Of a DNA stretch of 56,297 bases, positions 9,064 through 17,684 are shown one piece after another. The translations under genes were made by a program, and so were the position numbers. How positions within the stretch are numbered: the stretch's first letter is position 1; every line of letters starts with the position of its first letter. This DNA comes from CBETVX01 sp965539935 (GTDB lineage Bacteria; Bacillota; Clostridia; Peptostreptococcales; Caminicellaceae), in the NCBI GenBank assembly GCA_965539935.1, contig CBETVX010000015.1, forward strand, positions 1-56,297. The letters are read 5' to 3'. The notes beneath the pieces were generated by a model. It did not search any database. It was not told the origin of the DNA and was given only the letters and a program-made list of their open reading frames with translations.

Positions 9064-10326
9064 CTAAAATACATTGAAATTTAACTCCACAAAGTAAAAT
9101 AATATCCCAATGATTAAAGCTGGAATTGTTGTAATAACTGTAGCCCATAAAGATGACCTTCTATCTATAGCTAATAATGGAAATAGTGCATCACCATCCT
9201 GTGAAATCGCATTTGCCAATAATGCTGCAAAGGGTACCATGCCTTTGGTAAATAAAGTTACAAATATAACTTGAGGTCCACATCCAGGAATAAGTCCAAC
9301 GGCGGCACCGATTATTACTGACATAAGGCCAGCAGCAGTCATAAACTGTGTCATGAGTTCTTCTCCTAAAGCATAATCTCCTCCACCTAATCCAAAAACT
9401 CCAAGTTCATATACTAAATATGCTACAAATACCCAAGTGCCTACAAATGCAGTTTCCTGAGCACTATGTATTACTGTTTCTTTTAACGACATACTTTTTA
9501 ACTCAACTTCTTCATGGGTTTCATCCCCTAAGAATTTCTTCCCCATTATCATCATTAAAATAGAAAACAATGTTCCACCTATACCTAATATAGAACCTAA
9601 ATTAGGTATGAATAAATTATTAACATCTATTTGGAAAAGAAGTATAATACCTAAAATAAGACCAATAGTAATGAATCCCCAATATACTGCAAAACCCTTG
9701 TGAGTAAATTCATATCCAAAAGTATTGATTTCTTGATGCCCCTTTGCTTTATGATGAAGTATCATGTCTATTTCATCACCTTCATCATGGCCTATATGCT
9801 TTATTAAGCCTTCTTTACAAAGTTTAGTATTATTACATTCATAGTTTTGTGTCATATGATCAACTTTTTCATGTATCTCCTTAAGCTCTTCTTTAGAACG
9901 CCTTTGTATATTTTTTAGCAAATTACTGCCTACATCAAAATAGTCAACTATATACCCTGTAATAATTGCTATAATAAAAGAAATTACACTTACTAGTAAA
10001 TAATGAAGTGGAAGGGTTGAAATTATTACAAATGCAGAATCTCCCATGGTAGCTATTAGAGTAGCAACTACGGTACCAAAACTAACAGTTCCTTTCACAA
10101 AAAGTGGCATTACAAATATGGCTCCTCCACAGCCTGGAGTCAAACCCAATAGGGCTCCCAAAATAGGCTGCCACCTTTTAGATTTTTCAATAGATCTTAC
10201 AAACTCACCTGACCGTTTATAATCTATATATCCAAATAACAAAAGTACCGCTCCAACAAATACCGTTACTTGAAGAAAAGAACCTTCTGCACTTGCTAAT
10301 ATAATATCTAATATATCCTTTAACAT
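9064..10326 (-). CDS. Putative metal exporter permease (PF11449-like, 'putative manganese transporter' family)
   Basis: A 420-residue membrane protein with two homologous halves. Each half carries a glycine/proline-cysteine motif: LTPGCGGAIFVMPL near residue 60 and LIPGCGPQVIFVTLF near residue 345. About ten helices are predicted. Between the halves is a cytoplasmic loop (about 150-200) unusually rich in Cys and His (YECNNTKLC, IGHDEGDE, LHHKAKGHQ), which could bind metal. Families of this shape are annotated as heavy-metal or manganese transporters; the ion cannot be read from sequence. I saw no manganese riboswitch in the upstream region. Confidence 0.7.
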   Translation of the reverse strand: MLKDILDIILASAEGSFLQVTVFVGAVLLLFGYIDYKRSGEFVRSIEKSKRWQPILGALLGLTPGCGGAIFVMPLFVKGTVSFGTVVATLIATMGDSAFVIISTLPLHYLLVSVISFIIAIITGYIVDYFDVGSNLLKNIQRRSKEELKEIHEKVDHMTQNYECNNTKLCKEGLIKHIGHDEGDEIDMILHHKAKGHQEINTFGYEFTHKGFAVYWGFITIGLILGIILLFQIDVNNLFIPNLGSILGIGGTLFSILMMIMGKKFLGDETHEEVELKSMSLKETVIHSAQETAFVGTWVFVAYLVYELGVFGLGGGDYALGEELMTQFMTAAGLMSVIIGAAVGLIPGCGPQVIFVTLFTKGMVPFAALLANAISQDGDALFPLLAIDRRSSLWATVITTIPALIIGILFYFVELNFNVF

Positions 10327-10563
10327 ATATTTTACCTCCTTGAAAGCTTTCTCTATCTAATAATACCCAAATACAATTTATTTAAAACTACATATTAGTT
10401 AAACATATTCTCACTAAATATTCAAAAAATCCTTATCTGAACTTACTATAATTTTAAATATTTTATAATAATAACATAAATTAACAACTAAGCTGTGTAT
10501 TACTCATTCATTAATCTAAGGGTTTTGGAAATAATAATAACAAAATATTTAGGAGGTATTAAA

Positions 10564-11502
10564 ATGAAAAAATATTTTGTATTGTTAATTATATTTTTAT
10601 TGATGTTTTCAGGTTGTGCACCAACAGAACCTTATGAAGAACCCAATCCTATGGAAGATGAATCTACTGAACTAGATAATGATTCCAGCCAACTTCAAAA
10701 CAATTTATACAATAATAATACGCCAAATGAGTTGGAAAAACCCGACTTAGATACCCAAGAATCCTCTATATTTAAGCAAGATGATGTCAAAAACTGTAGA
10801 ATTACTGCTAATATTGTAGATGTTTTAAATGGAGTAGGTAATACTTTTGGAAAAATAGGGACATTGAATAAAAACGATGAGGTTAAAGTATTAGAACAAA
10901 TAGGAAATTGGTATATAGTACAGCTAGATAATAATCTAGTAGGTGCTATTGATGCTTCTAAGGCTACACCTATAGTTAAAGAGGGAGAGGATCACGAAGA
11001 TATACCTATTCAACAGCCTCAAACTGGTCAGCAAGAACAACAATCAGATGTAGACCAAACTCAGCCCGATAGTAATACTCAGAGTCCTACTTCAGAGAAC
11101 AATGCTGAACCTTTAAGTGAAATGGAACAACAAATGGTTGATTTAGTCAATTCCGAACGAAGCAAGAATGGTTTATCTCCTTTAACAGTAGATTTAGAAC
11201 TAGCAAGGGTGGCAGAAATAAAATCACAGGATATGGCAGAAAACAATTACTTTAGCCATAATTCACCAACCTATGGTAGTCCTTTTGACATGATGAAGGA
11301 CTTTGGAATAGATTATTTAGCTGCAGGTGAAAACTTGGCTGGAAACTCTTCAGTTGAAGGAGCTCATACTGGTTTAATGAACTCAAGCGGTCATAGAAAA
11401 AATATACTGAAACCGGAGTTTACCCATATAGGAATCGGTATAAGACCTAGTGATAAATATGGTTATCTATTTACTCAAATGTTTATAAGTAAACCTAATT
11501 AA
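10564..11502 (+). CDS. CAP/SCP-domain lipoprotein with SH3-like domain
   Basis: A 312-residue exported lipoprotein. A signal peptide ends in FSGC, with lipidated Cys18. An acidic, Gln/Asn-rich linker follows, then an SH3b-like region (about 75-135), a second Gln/Asp-rich linker, and a C-terminal CAP domain (about 185-308). The CAP domain has the expected His/Glu pocket (NNYFSHNSP, AGENLAGN, GHRKNIL). The YkwD-type bacterial CAP domain has no firmly known activity; wall or stress roles are proposed. The start is ATG at 10564 because aggagg lies eight bases upstream and the lipoprotein signal begins there; an in-frame upstream codon has no ribosome site. Confidence 0.88.
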   Translation: MKKYFVLLIIFLLMFSGCAPTEPYEEPNPMEDESTELDNDSSQLQNNLYNNNTPNELEKPDLDTQESSIFKQDDVKNCRITANIVDVLNGVGNTFGKIGTLNKNDEVKVLEQIGNWYIVQLDNNLVGAIDASKATPIVKEGEDHEDIPIQQPQTGQQEQQSDVDQTQPDSNTQSPTSENNAEPLSEMEQQMVDLVNSERSKNGLSPLTVDLELARVAEIKSQDMAENNYFSHNSPTYGSPFDMMKDFGIDYLAAGENLAGNSSVEGAHTGLMNSSGHRKNILKPEFTHIGIGIRPSDKYGYLFTQMFISKPN

Positions 11503-11517
11503 TAATTATTCACCCTT

Positions 11518-11551
11518 CCTTGTCCCAGGAATAGTATGTACTAGGACAAAG
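11518..11551 (+). other. Bulged hairpin upstream of the 85-residue gene
   Basis: Sequences ttgtcc and ggacaa (about 11520 and 11544) pair around an inner tagta/tacta stem. There is no T run, so a terminator for the upstream gene is doubtful; an mRNA leader structure is as likely. Confidence 0.3.
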
Positions 11552-11568
11552 GAAAGGAGGTATTATTG

Positions 11569-11826
11569 ATGTCTCTTGGAGGTAATAATTGTAAAAAGAA
11601 AGATTTAGGGGAAGAAATAGTTGAAAGTGCTTTAGAATTAGAAAATGCTTTAGCTGATTTACTGAAAGCAGAAGCTGCAAAAATAAAATATTTGATTTGC
11701 AATAAATGTAGCTGTGAAGAACTAGTAGATGCCAATGAATCTATTGCAGAAATTTTAGCAGGAATCTCAGATGCTGAGGAAGCTATTATAGAAAAACTAT
11801 GCAAAGGTTTAGATATTCTTGACTAA
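11569..11826 (+). CDS. Small acidic helical protein, unknown function
   Basis: An 85-residue protein I do not recognise. It is acidic and strongly helical, with heptad-like Leu/Ala spacing (about 10-40 and 53-82). Cysteines are confined to an N-terminal NNCKKK and a central CNKCSC motif. It has no signal peptide or membrane segment. A strong ribosome site (ggaaaggagg) precedes the ATG at 11569; the TTG one codon upstream is less likely. It sits tail to tail with the sleL-like spore hydrolase gene and shares a hairpin with it. A role as a spore-associated or adaptor protein is only a guess from that position. Confidence 0.7.
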   Translation: MSLGGNNCKKKDLGEEIVESALELENALADLLKAEAAKIKYLICNKCSCEELVDANESIAEILAGISDAEEAIIEKLCKGLDILD

Positions 11827-11833
11827 TATAATT

Positions 11834-11867
11834 AATTTAAGCTCCTGAAAAAACAGGAGCTTAAATT
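11834..11867. terminator. Bidirectional terminator hairpin
   Basis: A 14-bp perfect stem (aatttaagctcctg with its complement) and A6 loop lies between two convergent genes. It is very stable for so AT-rich a genome, although the following T run is short. Confidence 0.75.
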
Positions 11868-11891
11868 ATGGGTAAATATTATAATATTGTT

Positions 11892-13172
11892 TTACAATAC
11901 TTTCTCAACATCATATAAAGACCTAAGGACAGCCCAGTTTTGTGGAAAATACTTTCCAATAGTCCAGTAACTTCCTCCTCCTAATTTATATTGGTCTATC
12001 AGCTCTAATTTCGCTTCTATACTTCTTGCATCGTCAAACCAAACCACATGTTCTTTCCCTTGGTCATCAAAATAGTTGAAATATGGTGCCTCAGCCTTTG
12101 GGTCATATTTAATAACTGCGCCTTCTCTTCTTGCTAGATCCACTGCTCCAACATTTGATATGGTTTTTGCTGCAGTTCCCTCCTGATAGGGTAGAGTCCA
12201 ATCATATCCATAGTTTGGTATACCTAATAATATTTTCTCACTGGGTATCGCTGTCACCGCATAGTCAAGTACCTTTTTTACTTCATCTACTGGAGCTACA
12301 GCTAATGGAGGACCATATGTATATCCCCACTCATAAGTCATGGGTATCACATTATCTGCCAATGCCCCATGAACAGGATAATCATGGGCTTCATACAACA
12401 GCCCCTCCTGATCTGCCGATATCTTTGGAGCCAATGCAGTAGTTACATGATATCCTAGACCTCTGAGTCTCTCTGTTATCTTCCTTAAAAAATCATTATA
12501 GGCTTTCCTATCTTCTGGATATATATATTCAAAATCAATATCTAATCCGTAATAGTTTTTAGCCTTAAGATTTTCTATTATATTATTTATTAGGTTATTT
12601 TGTGCTTCTTCATTAGTTAAAATACTCCTTGCTAGTTCACTACTAAATCCACCACCTTCTTCTAAATTAGTAATAACCATAAGTGGTGCTACATTGGCGG
12701 CCCTTGCAGCCTCAATAAGCTGCTCATCTTCTATGCTAGTTAAACTACCATCTGGTTTTACTTCATAACTAAATATACTTAGATATGTTAGATAAGGTAA
12801 TGTTTTTTCTAAAACTTCTCTATCTATATTGGGGAAAGTATATCCATTTACATCTATACTTCCTAATTTTTTTGTGGATGGTGGAATAGTTATAATTTGT
12901 CCTGGGGAAATTTGAGCTGGATTTGTTATTTGAGGATTGGCATCTAATATGCTGTTTACAGTAATTCTATAGTCTCTAGCAATGGAATATATAGACTCCC
13001 CTGGAGCCACCCTGTGTCTTCTAACTCCTTGAGGTATTACAAGTGTTTGTCCTACTACCAATTGATTAGGATTTTCCAATTCATTTGAGTCTACTATCCC
13101 TGATACTGGTACCCTATATAACCTTGCAATATTATAAACATTTTCTCCAGGTCTAACAACATGAATAATCAA
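11892..13172 (-). CDS. sleL: LysM-LysM-GH18 spore peptidoglycan hydrolase (SleL/YaaH type)
   Basis: A 426-residue enzyme with two N-terminal LysM repeats (about 2-47 and 52-97) and a glycoside hydrolase 18 domain (about 105-415). The GH18 acid is visible in LDIDFE, with Asp211, Asp213 and Glu215. SleL-type N-acetylglucosaminidases act on cortex peptidoglycan during spore germination and lack a classical signal peptide because they are packaged in the mother cell; no signal is seen here either. The start is TTG at 13172: aaaggag lies eight bases upstream, whereas the longer GTG frame would begin inside the ribosome site. Confidence 0.88.
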   Translation of the reverse strand: MIIHVVRPGENVYNIARLYRVPVSGIVDSNELENPNQLVVGQTLVIPQGVRRHRVAPGESIYSIARDYRITVNSILDANPQITNPAQISPGQIITIPPSTKKLGSIDVNGYTFPNIDREVLEKTLPYLTYLSIFSYEVKPDGSLTSIEDEQLIEAARAANVAPLMVITNLEEGGGFSSELARSILTNEEAQNNLINNIIENLKAKNYYGLDIDFEYIYPEDRKAYNDFLRKITERLRGLGYHVTTALAPKISADQEGLLYEAHDYPVHGALADNVIPMTYEWGYTYGPPLAVAPVDEVKKVLDYAVTAIPSEKILLGIPNYGYDWTLPYQEGTAAKTISNVGAVDLARREGAVIKYDPKAEAPYFNYFDDQGKEHVVWFDDARSIEAKLELIDQYKLGGGSYWTIGKYFPQNWAVLRSLYDVEKVL

Positions 13173-13246
13173 TATTATCACTCCTTTCTTTTAAATATTA
13201 TGTAAGTAAATATATAAAAAGTACTTTTAATATTTATTTTATATGC

Positions 13247-13282
13247 AAAAAATACTTCATAGCTGTCTATGAAGTATTTTTT
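13247..13282 (-). terminator. Terminator of the patatin-like gene
   Basis: A 16-bp stem (13247-13262 with 13267-13282) ends in six T residues on the minus strand, just beyond the patatin-like stop codon. Confidence 0.88.
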
Positions 13283-13316
13283 GAACCTTTGAATAAATAA
13301 TATCCTTATACAAAAA

Positions 13317-14099
13317 TTATTTAACATATTTACTTATATTATATCCTTCTTTAAAGATTTCCCTACAGAACTTTGTTTCAAACCTTAAAGTATCTTGGGG
13401 TTTGAAATCACTATTTGGCTTAATTAGTTTTATCTGATCCTTCCTATAATATTTTGAGATATATTCTGGAATTTGGTAATTCTTACTAAAGGTAACAATA
13501 TATAAATCAGTAACTCTATTTTCTACAAAGGGATTTAATAAGTTATTATTAAGTATTCCACCATCTAATCTATATCCATCATATATACCCTTATCTAAAT
13601 CTTCTTTAAAATTATCGAATAATTTATAGGAATCAAATTTTACTAATAAATCTCCTACTTTTTCATAGTCTTCTGGTCTACATGGAAGAAGTGCACTATA
13701 TTTCACAGCTTCTATAGATTTTTCATTATTCATAGAAGCTATATCCACTATTTTTTCCTTTAATATAGAACCTTTGACTTCAACATAATTAACATAGACT
13801 GATTTAATATTTTTATCTCTACCTTGTAACTCTTTTATAATACTTATAAAATTATCATTGTCTATAACTCTTAAATCCTGTACATTTGATTTATTTATAT
13901 GTTTTTGATACTTAGCAACATCATTCCAAACTTCCTTAAGCTTTTCTATATTTCCAGTTAATAAAAAATATGAATTTATAGCTCCTATAGAAGTTCCAGA
14001 TAATATATTAAAATCTAATCCCTTTTCATATAATCCGTATATAACCCCTGCTTGAAAAGCACCCTTAGCTCCTCCACCTTGTAAATATATACCCCTCAT
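13317..14099 (-). CDS. Patatin-like phospholipase
   Basis: A 260-residue serine lipid hydrolase of the patatin family. The oxyanion loop GGGAKGAF is at 8-15, the nucleophile elbow GTSIG at 35-39 (Ser37), and the catalytic dyad Asp179 in DGG at 179-181. No signal peptide or membrane helix is seen, so it should act on membrane phospholipid or acyl chains from the cytoplasm. The start codon is ATG with a moderate ribosome site (agaagggatgatt). It has its own terminator and so appears monocistronic. Confidence 0.92.
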   Translation of the reverse strand: MRGIYLQGGGAKGAFQAGVIYGLYEKGLDFNILSGTSIGAINSYFLLTGNIEKLKEVWNDVAKYQKHINKSNVQDLRVIDNDNFISIIKELQGRDKNIKSVYVNYVEVKGSILKEKIVDIASMNNEKSIEAVKYSALLPCRPEDYEKVGDLLVKFDSYKLFDNFKEDLDKGIYDGYRLDGGILNNNLLNPFVENRVTDLYIVTFSKNYQIPEYISKYYRKDQIKLIKPNSDFKPQDTLRFETKFCREIFKEGYNISKYVK

Positions 14100-14211
14100 A
14101 TAATCATCCCTTCTAAAATAATATGTGAATTTTAAGATTTATAATTTAATATTTCAATACTAATAATATAATTAATTAGTATTTTTTTCAACAAATCAAA
14201 AAAATGAAAAC

Positions 14212-14232
14212 GTGGTCAAATTTATCGACCAC
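14212..14232 (-). terminator. Terminator of the nitrilase-aminotransferase-DUF1015 operon
   Basis: The stem gtggtc/gaccac with a nine-base loop is followed on the minus strand by a T-rich tail (gttttcattttttt), directly after the DUF1015 stop codon. Confidence 0.85.
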
Positions 14233-14239
14233 ATTTTTG

Positions 14240-15490
14240 TTAATCTGACAGTCTATGAACAAATAACCCACTTCTTAGTTTTGGTTCAAACCATGTGGAT
14301 TTAGGAGGCATAACCTTTCCTGCATCAGCTATTGACAATAGATCATCCATAGTAGTTGGATACATAGAAAATGCTACTTTCATATCTTGGGATACTCTTC
14401 TTTCCAATTCATCAAGTCCCCTAATTCCACCTACAAAGTCAATTCTCTTATCAGTTCTAGGATTTTCTATACCTAGTACAGGCTGTAATAGATTATTTTG
14501 CAGTATTGATACGTCCAATCTATCTATTGGGTCATTTTCATTATAAGTTCCTTTTTTTGCAGTTAATCTATACCATTTCCCATCAAGATACATACCAAAA
14601 GTATGTTTTTCCTTAGGTCTATATTGTCCATCTTCATTATATGCCTCTACTTCAAATTTTTCCATAACCTTAGTTAAAAATTCTTCTTCAGTTAATCCAT
14701 TTAAATCCTTAATAACTCTATTATAATCCATAATGAATAGGTCTTCGTCGGGGAATACAACAGAAAGGAAAAAATTAAATTCTTCATTACCAGTATATTT
14801 AGGGTTTTCTTCCCTTCTTTTTAATCCGACTTTAACCGCTGAAGCCGACCTATGATGTCCATCGGCAATATAAAGATAGTCTATCCCTTTAAAAATCTTA
14901 TTTATCCCTTCAATAACTTCTCCATCGTCAATAATCCATACTATATGAGTTATATCATCTTCACTTGTAAAATTATAAATTGGCATATGGAACTTAATCC
15001 AATCATTAATTATTTTATTTATTTCATCATTTTTTCTATAAGTTAAAAAAACAGGAGCAGTATTAGCATCACAATAATCAAAATTATTTATTCTATCTAC
15101 TTCCTTTTCAGGCCGCGTATATTCATGTTTTTTGATTACGTCATTCATATAGTCATCTATAGATGTACAACCTACTATACCGGTCTGAACCCTCCCATTC
15201 ATAATTTGTCTATATATATAAAATTGAGGCTTATCATCTTGAACTAGTATTTCTTTATCTATCATTTCATCTAAATTTTTTCTAGCCATTTCATAGACCC
15301 TTTCATCATATTGACTAACTGAGTCATCAACATCTATTTCCGGTCTAATAATATGTAAAAAACTATATTCATTACCTTCAGCCATTTTTTTAGCTTCTGC
15401 TCTGTTCATTACATCATAGGGTAAACTAGATACTTTATCCACTAGTTCTTTCTTCGGCCTAATGCCTTTAAATGGTTTTAATACAGCCAC
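14240..15490 (-). CDS. DUF1015 family protein
   Basis: A 416-residue soluble protein of the DUF1015 family, function unknown. The N-terminus (AVLKPFKGIRP, then SSLPYDVMN) and the central ADGHHRSASA motif are the family's most conserved features; the latter resembles a nucleotide- or phosphate-handling active site. It is the last gene of a three-gene minus-strand run after a nitrilase and a class-V aminotransferase, 65 bases behind the latter. The start ATG has aggaggaag seven bases upstream. From memory, DUF1015 genes often neighbour serine-pathway or aminotransferase genes, which would link it to amino-acid metabolism. Confidence 0.88.
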   Translation of the reverse strand: MAVLKPFKGIRPKKELVDKVSSLPYDVMNRAEAKKMAEGNEYSFLHIIRPEIDVDDSVSQYDERVYEMARKNLDEMIDKEILVQDDKPQFYIYRQIMNGRVQTGIVGCTSIDDYMNDVIKKHEYTRPEKEVDRINNFDYCDANTAPVFLTYRKNDEINKIINDWIKFHMPIYNFTSEDDITHIVWIIDDGEVIEGINKIFKGIDYLYIADGHHRSASAVKVGLKRREENPKYTGNEEFNFFLSVVFPDEDLFIMDYNRVIKDLNGLTEEEFLTKVMEKFEVEAYNEDGQYRPKEKHTFGMYLDGKWYRLTAKKGTYNENDPIDRLDVSILQNNLLQPVLGIENPRTDKRIDFVGGIRGLDELERRVSQDMKVAFSMYPTTMDDLLSIADAGKVMPPKSTWFEPKLRSGLFVHRLSD

Positions 15491-15555
15491 CTTGCTTCCT
15501 CCTATTCTAAAAATATAATACTATCTATATCAGCCTTCTTATTTAATTCTCTACA

Positions 15556-16626
15556 TTATAATCCAAGAATATCTTCAATATTATCAAGTAATTCTTTAAT
15601 ATCATTTAACCTAGTTTCACCCATATGGGCGATTCTAAAGGTCTTTTCTTTTAAATTCCCATAACCATTAGAAATAGTATATCCTCTCATTCCCAACTTT
15701 TTATTTAAATCATCTACACTTATTCCCTTTATGTTCTTAACTGTTGTTAAGGTATTAGATGCATACTTTTCTTCCGCAAAAAGCTCGAAGTATTTTTTAG
15801 CCCAAGTTCTGACATACTTAGCCATTTCTAAATGACGTTTAAATCTATTATCAAGGCCCTCTTCTAAAATCTTATCTAATTGATAATTAAGTGCAAACAT
15901 ATGTGATAGTGAAGGTGTTGAAGGATATTGATGATCTTTCTTTTGTATGTATTCATAAAGTCTAAGAAGATCCAAATAGAAACCTCTATTTTCTACTTTC
16001 TTTGCCCTTTCAACAGCCTTTTCTGAAAATGTGCATATGGATAGTCCTGGTGGAAGGGCTAATGCTTTTTGAGTAGAAGTAATACATATATCTATTCCCC
16101 ATTTATCAACTTCTATTTTAGCTCCAGCGGCAGAACTAACAGTATCTACACAAAATACGACTTCAGGATATTTTTTAACTACTTCTCCAATCTCCTTAAC
16201 TGGATTCATAATACCAGTTGAAGTTTCATTATGGGTAACAGTTATTAAATCATACTTACCAGTTGATAGAACTTCTTCAACCTGTTGTGGGGTTGTGGGT
16301 TTTCCCCACTCTACTTCATATAAATCAGCAGGAACTCCATTGGCAACAGCCATTTCATACCATCTCTTACCAAAAGCACCTACTGCAAATACTGCTGCTC
16401 TTTTCTTTGTACAAGATCTAATAGCCCCTTCCATTAAACCACTACCTGATGTAGTTGAAAGAAGAATTTGATTCTTTGTATAAAAAAGTTTCATCATTTT
16501 TTCACTAATTTCTCTTTGTAACTTCGATGCTTCCTCAGTCCTATGACCTATCATTGGAGTTGCCATTCTTTGCAGTACATCTTCAGCCACATCCACCGGT
16601 CCTGGGATAAATAACTTTTTGTGCAT
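15556..16626 (-). CDS. Class-V aminotransferase (alanine-glyoxylate / serine-pyruvate type)
   Basis: A 356-residue PLP enzyme. The internal aldimine lysine is Lys187 in TSTQKAL; the upstream Asp (CVDTVSSAAG, Asp161) contacts the pyridine nitrogen, and the N-terminus (LFIPGPVDVAEDVLQRM) is characteristic. The start is ATG at 16626 because aggaggg lies five bases upstream; the longer reading frame overlaps the preceding nitrilase gene and lacks a ribosome site. With only 19 bases to the nitrilase stop, co-transcription is almost certain. The amino donor and acceptor cannot be set from sequence. Confidence 0.9.
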   Translation of the reverse strand: MHKKLFIPGPVDVAEDVLQRMATPMIGHRTEEASKLQREISEKMMKLFYTKNQILLSTTSGSGLMEGAIRSCTKKRAAVFAVGAFGKRWYEMAVANGVPADLYEVEWGKPTTPQQVEEVLSTGKYDLITVTHNETSTGIMNPVKEIGEVVKKYPEVVFCVDTVSSAAGAKIEVDKWGIDICITSTQKALALPPGLSICTFSEKAVERAKKVENRGFYLDLLRLYEYIQKKDHQYPSTPSLSHMFALNYQLDKILEEGLDNRFKRHLEMAKYVRTWAKKYFELFAEEKYASNTLTTVKNIKGISVDDLNKKLGMRGYTISNGYGNLKEKTFRIAHMGETRLNDIKELLDNIEDILGL

Positions 16627-16645
16627 TATAACCCTCCTATCATTT

Positions 16646-17473
16646 CTATTTGTTTTCATCAATATTATAAAGATCAAGTCTCATATGTTTAAGCAGTGGC
16701 AGCTCTTCCCTTACTTTCTTGACTTTTTCTAGATTTAATTCTCCATAAAGAATCATTTCCTTTTCATTAGCTTCACTTATAACGTCGCCCCATGGACTTG
16801 CTATCATAGAATGTCCATAGGCAACATAAACTGATTCTTTATTTCTAGATGGCGATGCAGCAATAAAGAAGACTTGATTATCTAAAGCTCTTATTTTCCC
16901 TAAAGTATGCCAATGGGCTGGTCCCGTTGTCATATTAAAGGCCGCTGGCACGATTATTATCTCTGCTCCCTTCAGGGCCATTAATCTCATAAGCTCCGGA
17001 AATCTCATATCATAACAAATAGCAACACCTATTTTACAGAATTCAGTATCAAAAACTGTTATTTCATTTCCAAAGCTTAAGGTATCGGATTCTTTAAAGG
17101 TTATTCCGTTTTTTACATCTATATCAAAAAGATGAATTTTCCTATGGCGAGCAATAATATTCCCTTTCCTATCAAAAATAAAGGATGTATTATATACTTT
17201 ATTATTTTCTTTTTCTGGTATTGAACCACCTACTATATATATACCTAATTTTTTTGCTAGGTCAGATAGAAGTTTTACTGTAGGTCCATCATTTGTCTCT
17301 GCATATGTAGGAAAAAATTTATTGCTATATGGACAATTAAACATCTCAGGTAAAACTACTAACTCACTATTATTTCTCCAAGCCTCTTTAATCATTGCCT
17401 CCGCTTTTTTAAGATTTTTTTCCTTACTTTCTACAACCTCCATTTGACAGATAGCTACTTTTATATTACTCAT
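16646..17473 (-). CDS. Carbon-nitrogen hydrolase, omega-amidase/Nit2-like
   Basis: A 275-residue nitrilase-superfamily amidase with the full catalytic triad Glu43 (VLPEMF), Lys112 (HRKIHLFD) and Cys153 (AICYDMRFPEL). The sequence after Cys153 (RFPELMRLMALKGAEIII) and the HWHTLGKIRALDN segment resemble omega-amidases, which hydrolyse alpha-ketoglutaramate or alpha-ketosuccinamate. It is the first gene of an operon with a PLP aminotransferase, which fits a transaminase-plus-omega-amidase pathway for glutamine or asparagine nitrogen. That pathway assignment is inference. The ATG has agaggtggt about five bases upstream. Confidence 0.88.
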   Translation of the reverse strand: MSNIKVAICQMEVVESKEKNLKKAEAMIKEAWRNNSELVVLPEMFNCPYSNKFFPTYAETNDGPTVKLLSDLAKKLGIYIVGGSIPEKENNKVYNTSFIFDRKGNIIARHRKIHLFDIDVKNGITFKESDTLSFGNEITVFDTEFCKIGVAICYDMRFPELMRLMALKGAEIIIVPAAFNMTTGPAHWHTLGKIRALDNQVFFIAASPSRNKESVYVAYGHSMIASPWGDVISEANEKEMILYGELNLEKVKKVREELPLLKHMRLDLYNIDENK

Positions 17474-17603
17474 ATTCTACCACCTCTGTATATAATATAA
17501 ATATATATCTATAAAACCCAATAAATTTGATTTTTTTGAACCCTATAACAAAACTATATTTAATTATAATTTTAATACATCTTCCTAGGTTTTACAAAAA
17601 AAA

Positions 17604-17622
17604 GAAGACATTTTTTGTCTTC
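17604..17622 (-). terminator. Terminator of degV
   Basis: On the minus strand, gaagac and gtcttc enclose a seven-base loop and are followed by nine consecutive T residues. Confidence 0.9.
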
Positions 17623-17684
17623 CTAAAACTACTTTTTTACTTTATTTTTATGTGAAAATCCTACTAGTTATAACAAAGAAAATA

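Noticed and set aside
10495..10563. N-terminal extension of the CAP lipoprotein
   Set aside because: The extension has no ribosome site and would bury the lipoprotein signal peptide that begins at 10564.
10327..10563. A manganese (yybP-ykoY) or similar riboswitch before the metal permease
   Set aside because: The short AT-rich leader has no conserved purine-rich loops or paired stems of that class.
12131..12442. A 103-residue plus-strand open frame inside the SleL-like gene
   Set aside because: It lies fully antisense to a well-supported GH18 gene, has no ribosome site and a low-complexity His/Leu/Pro composition.
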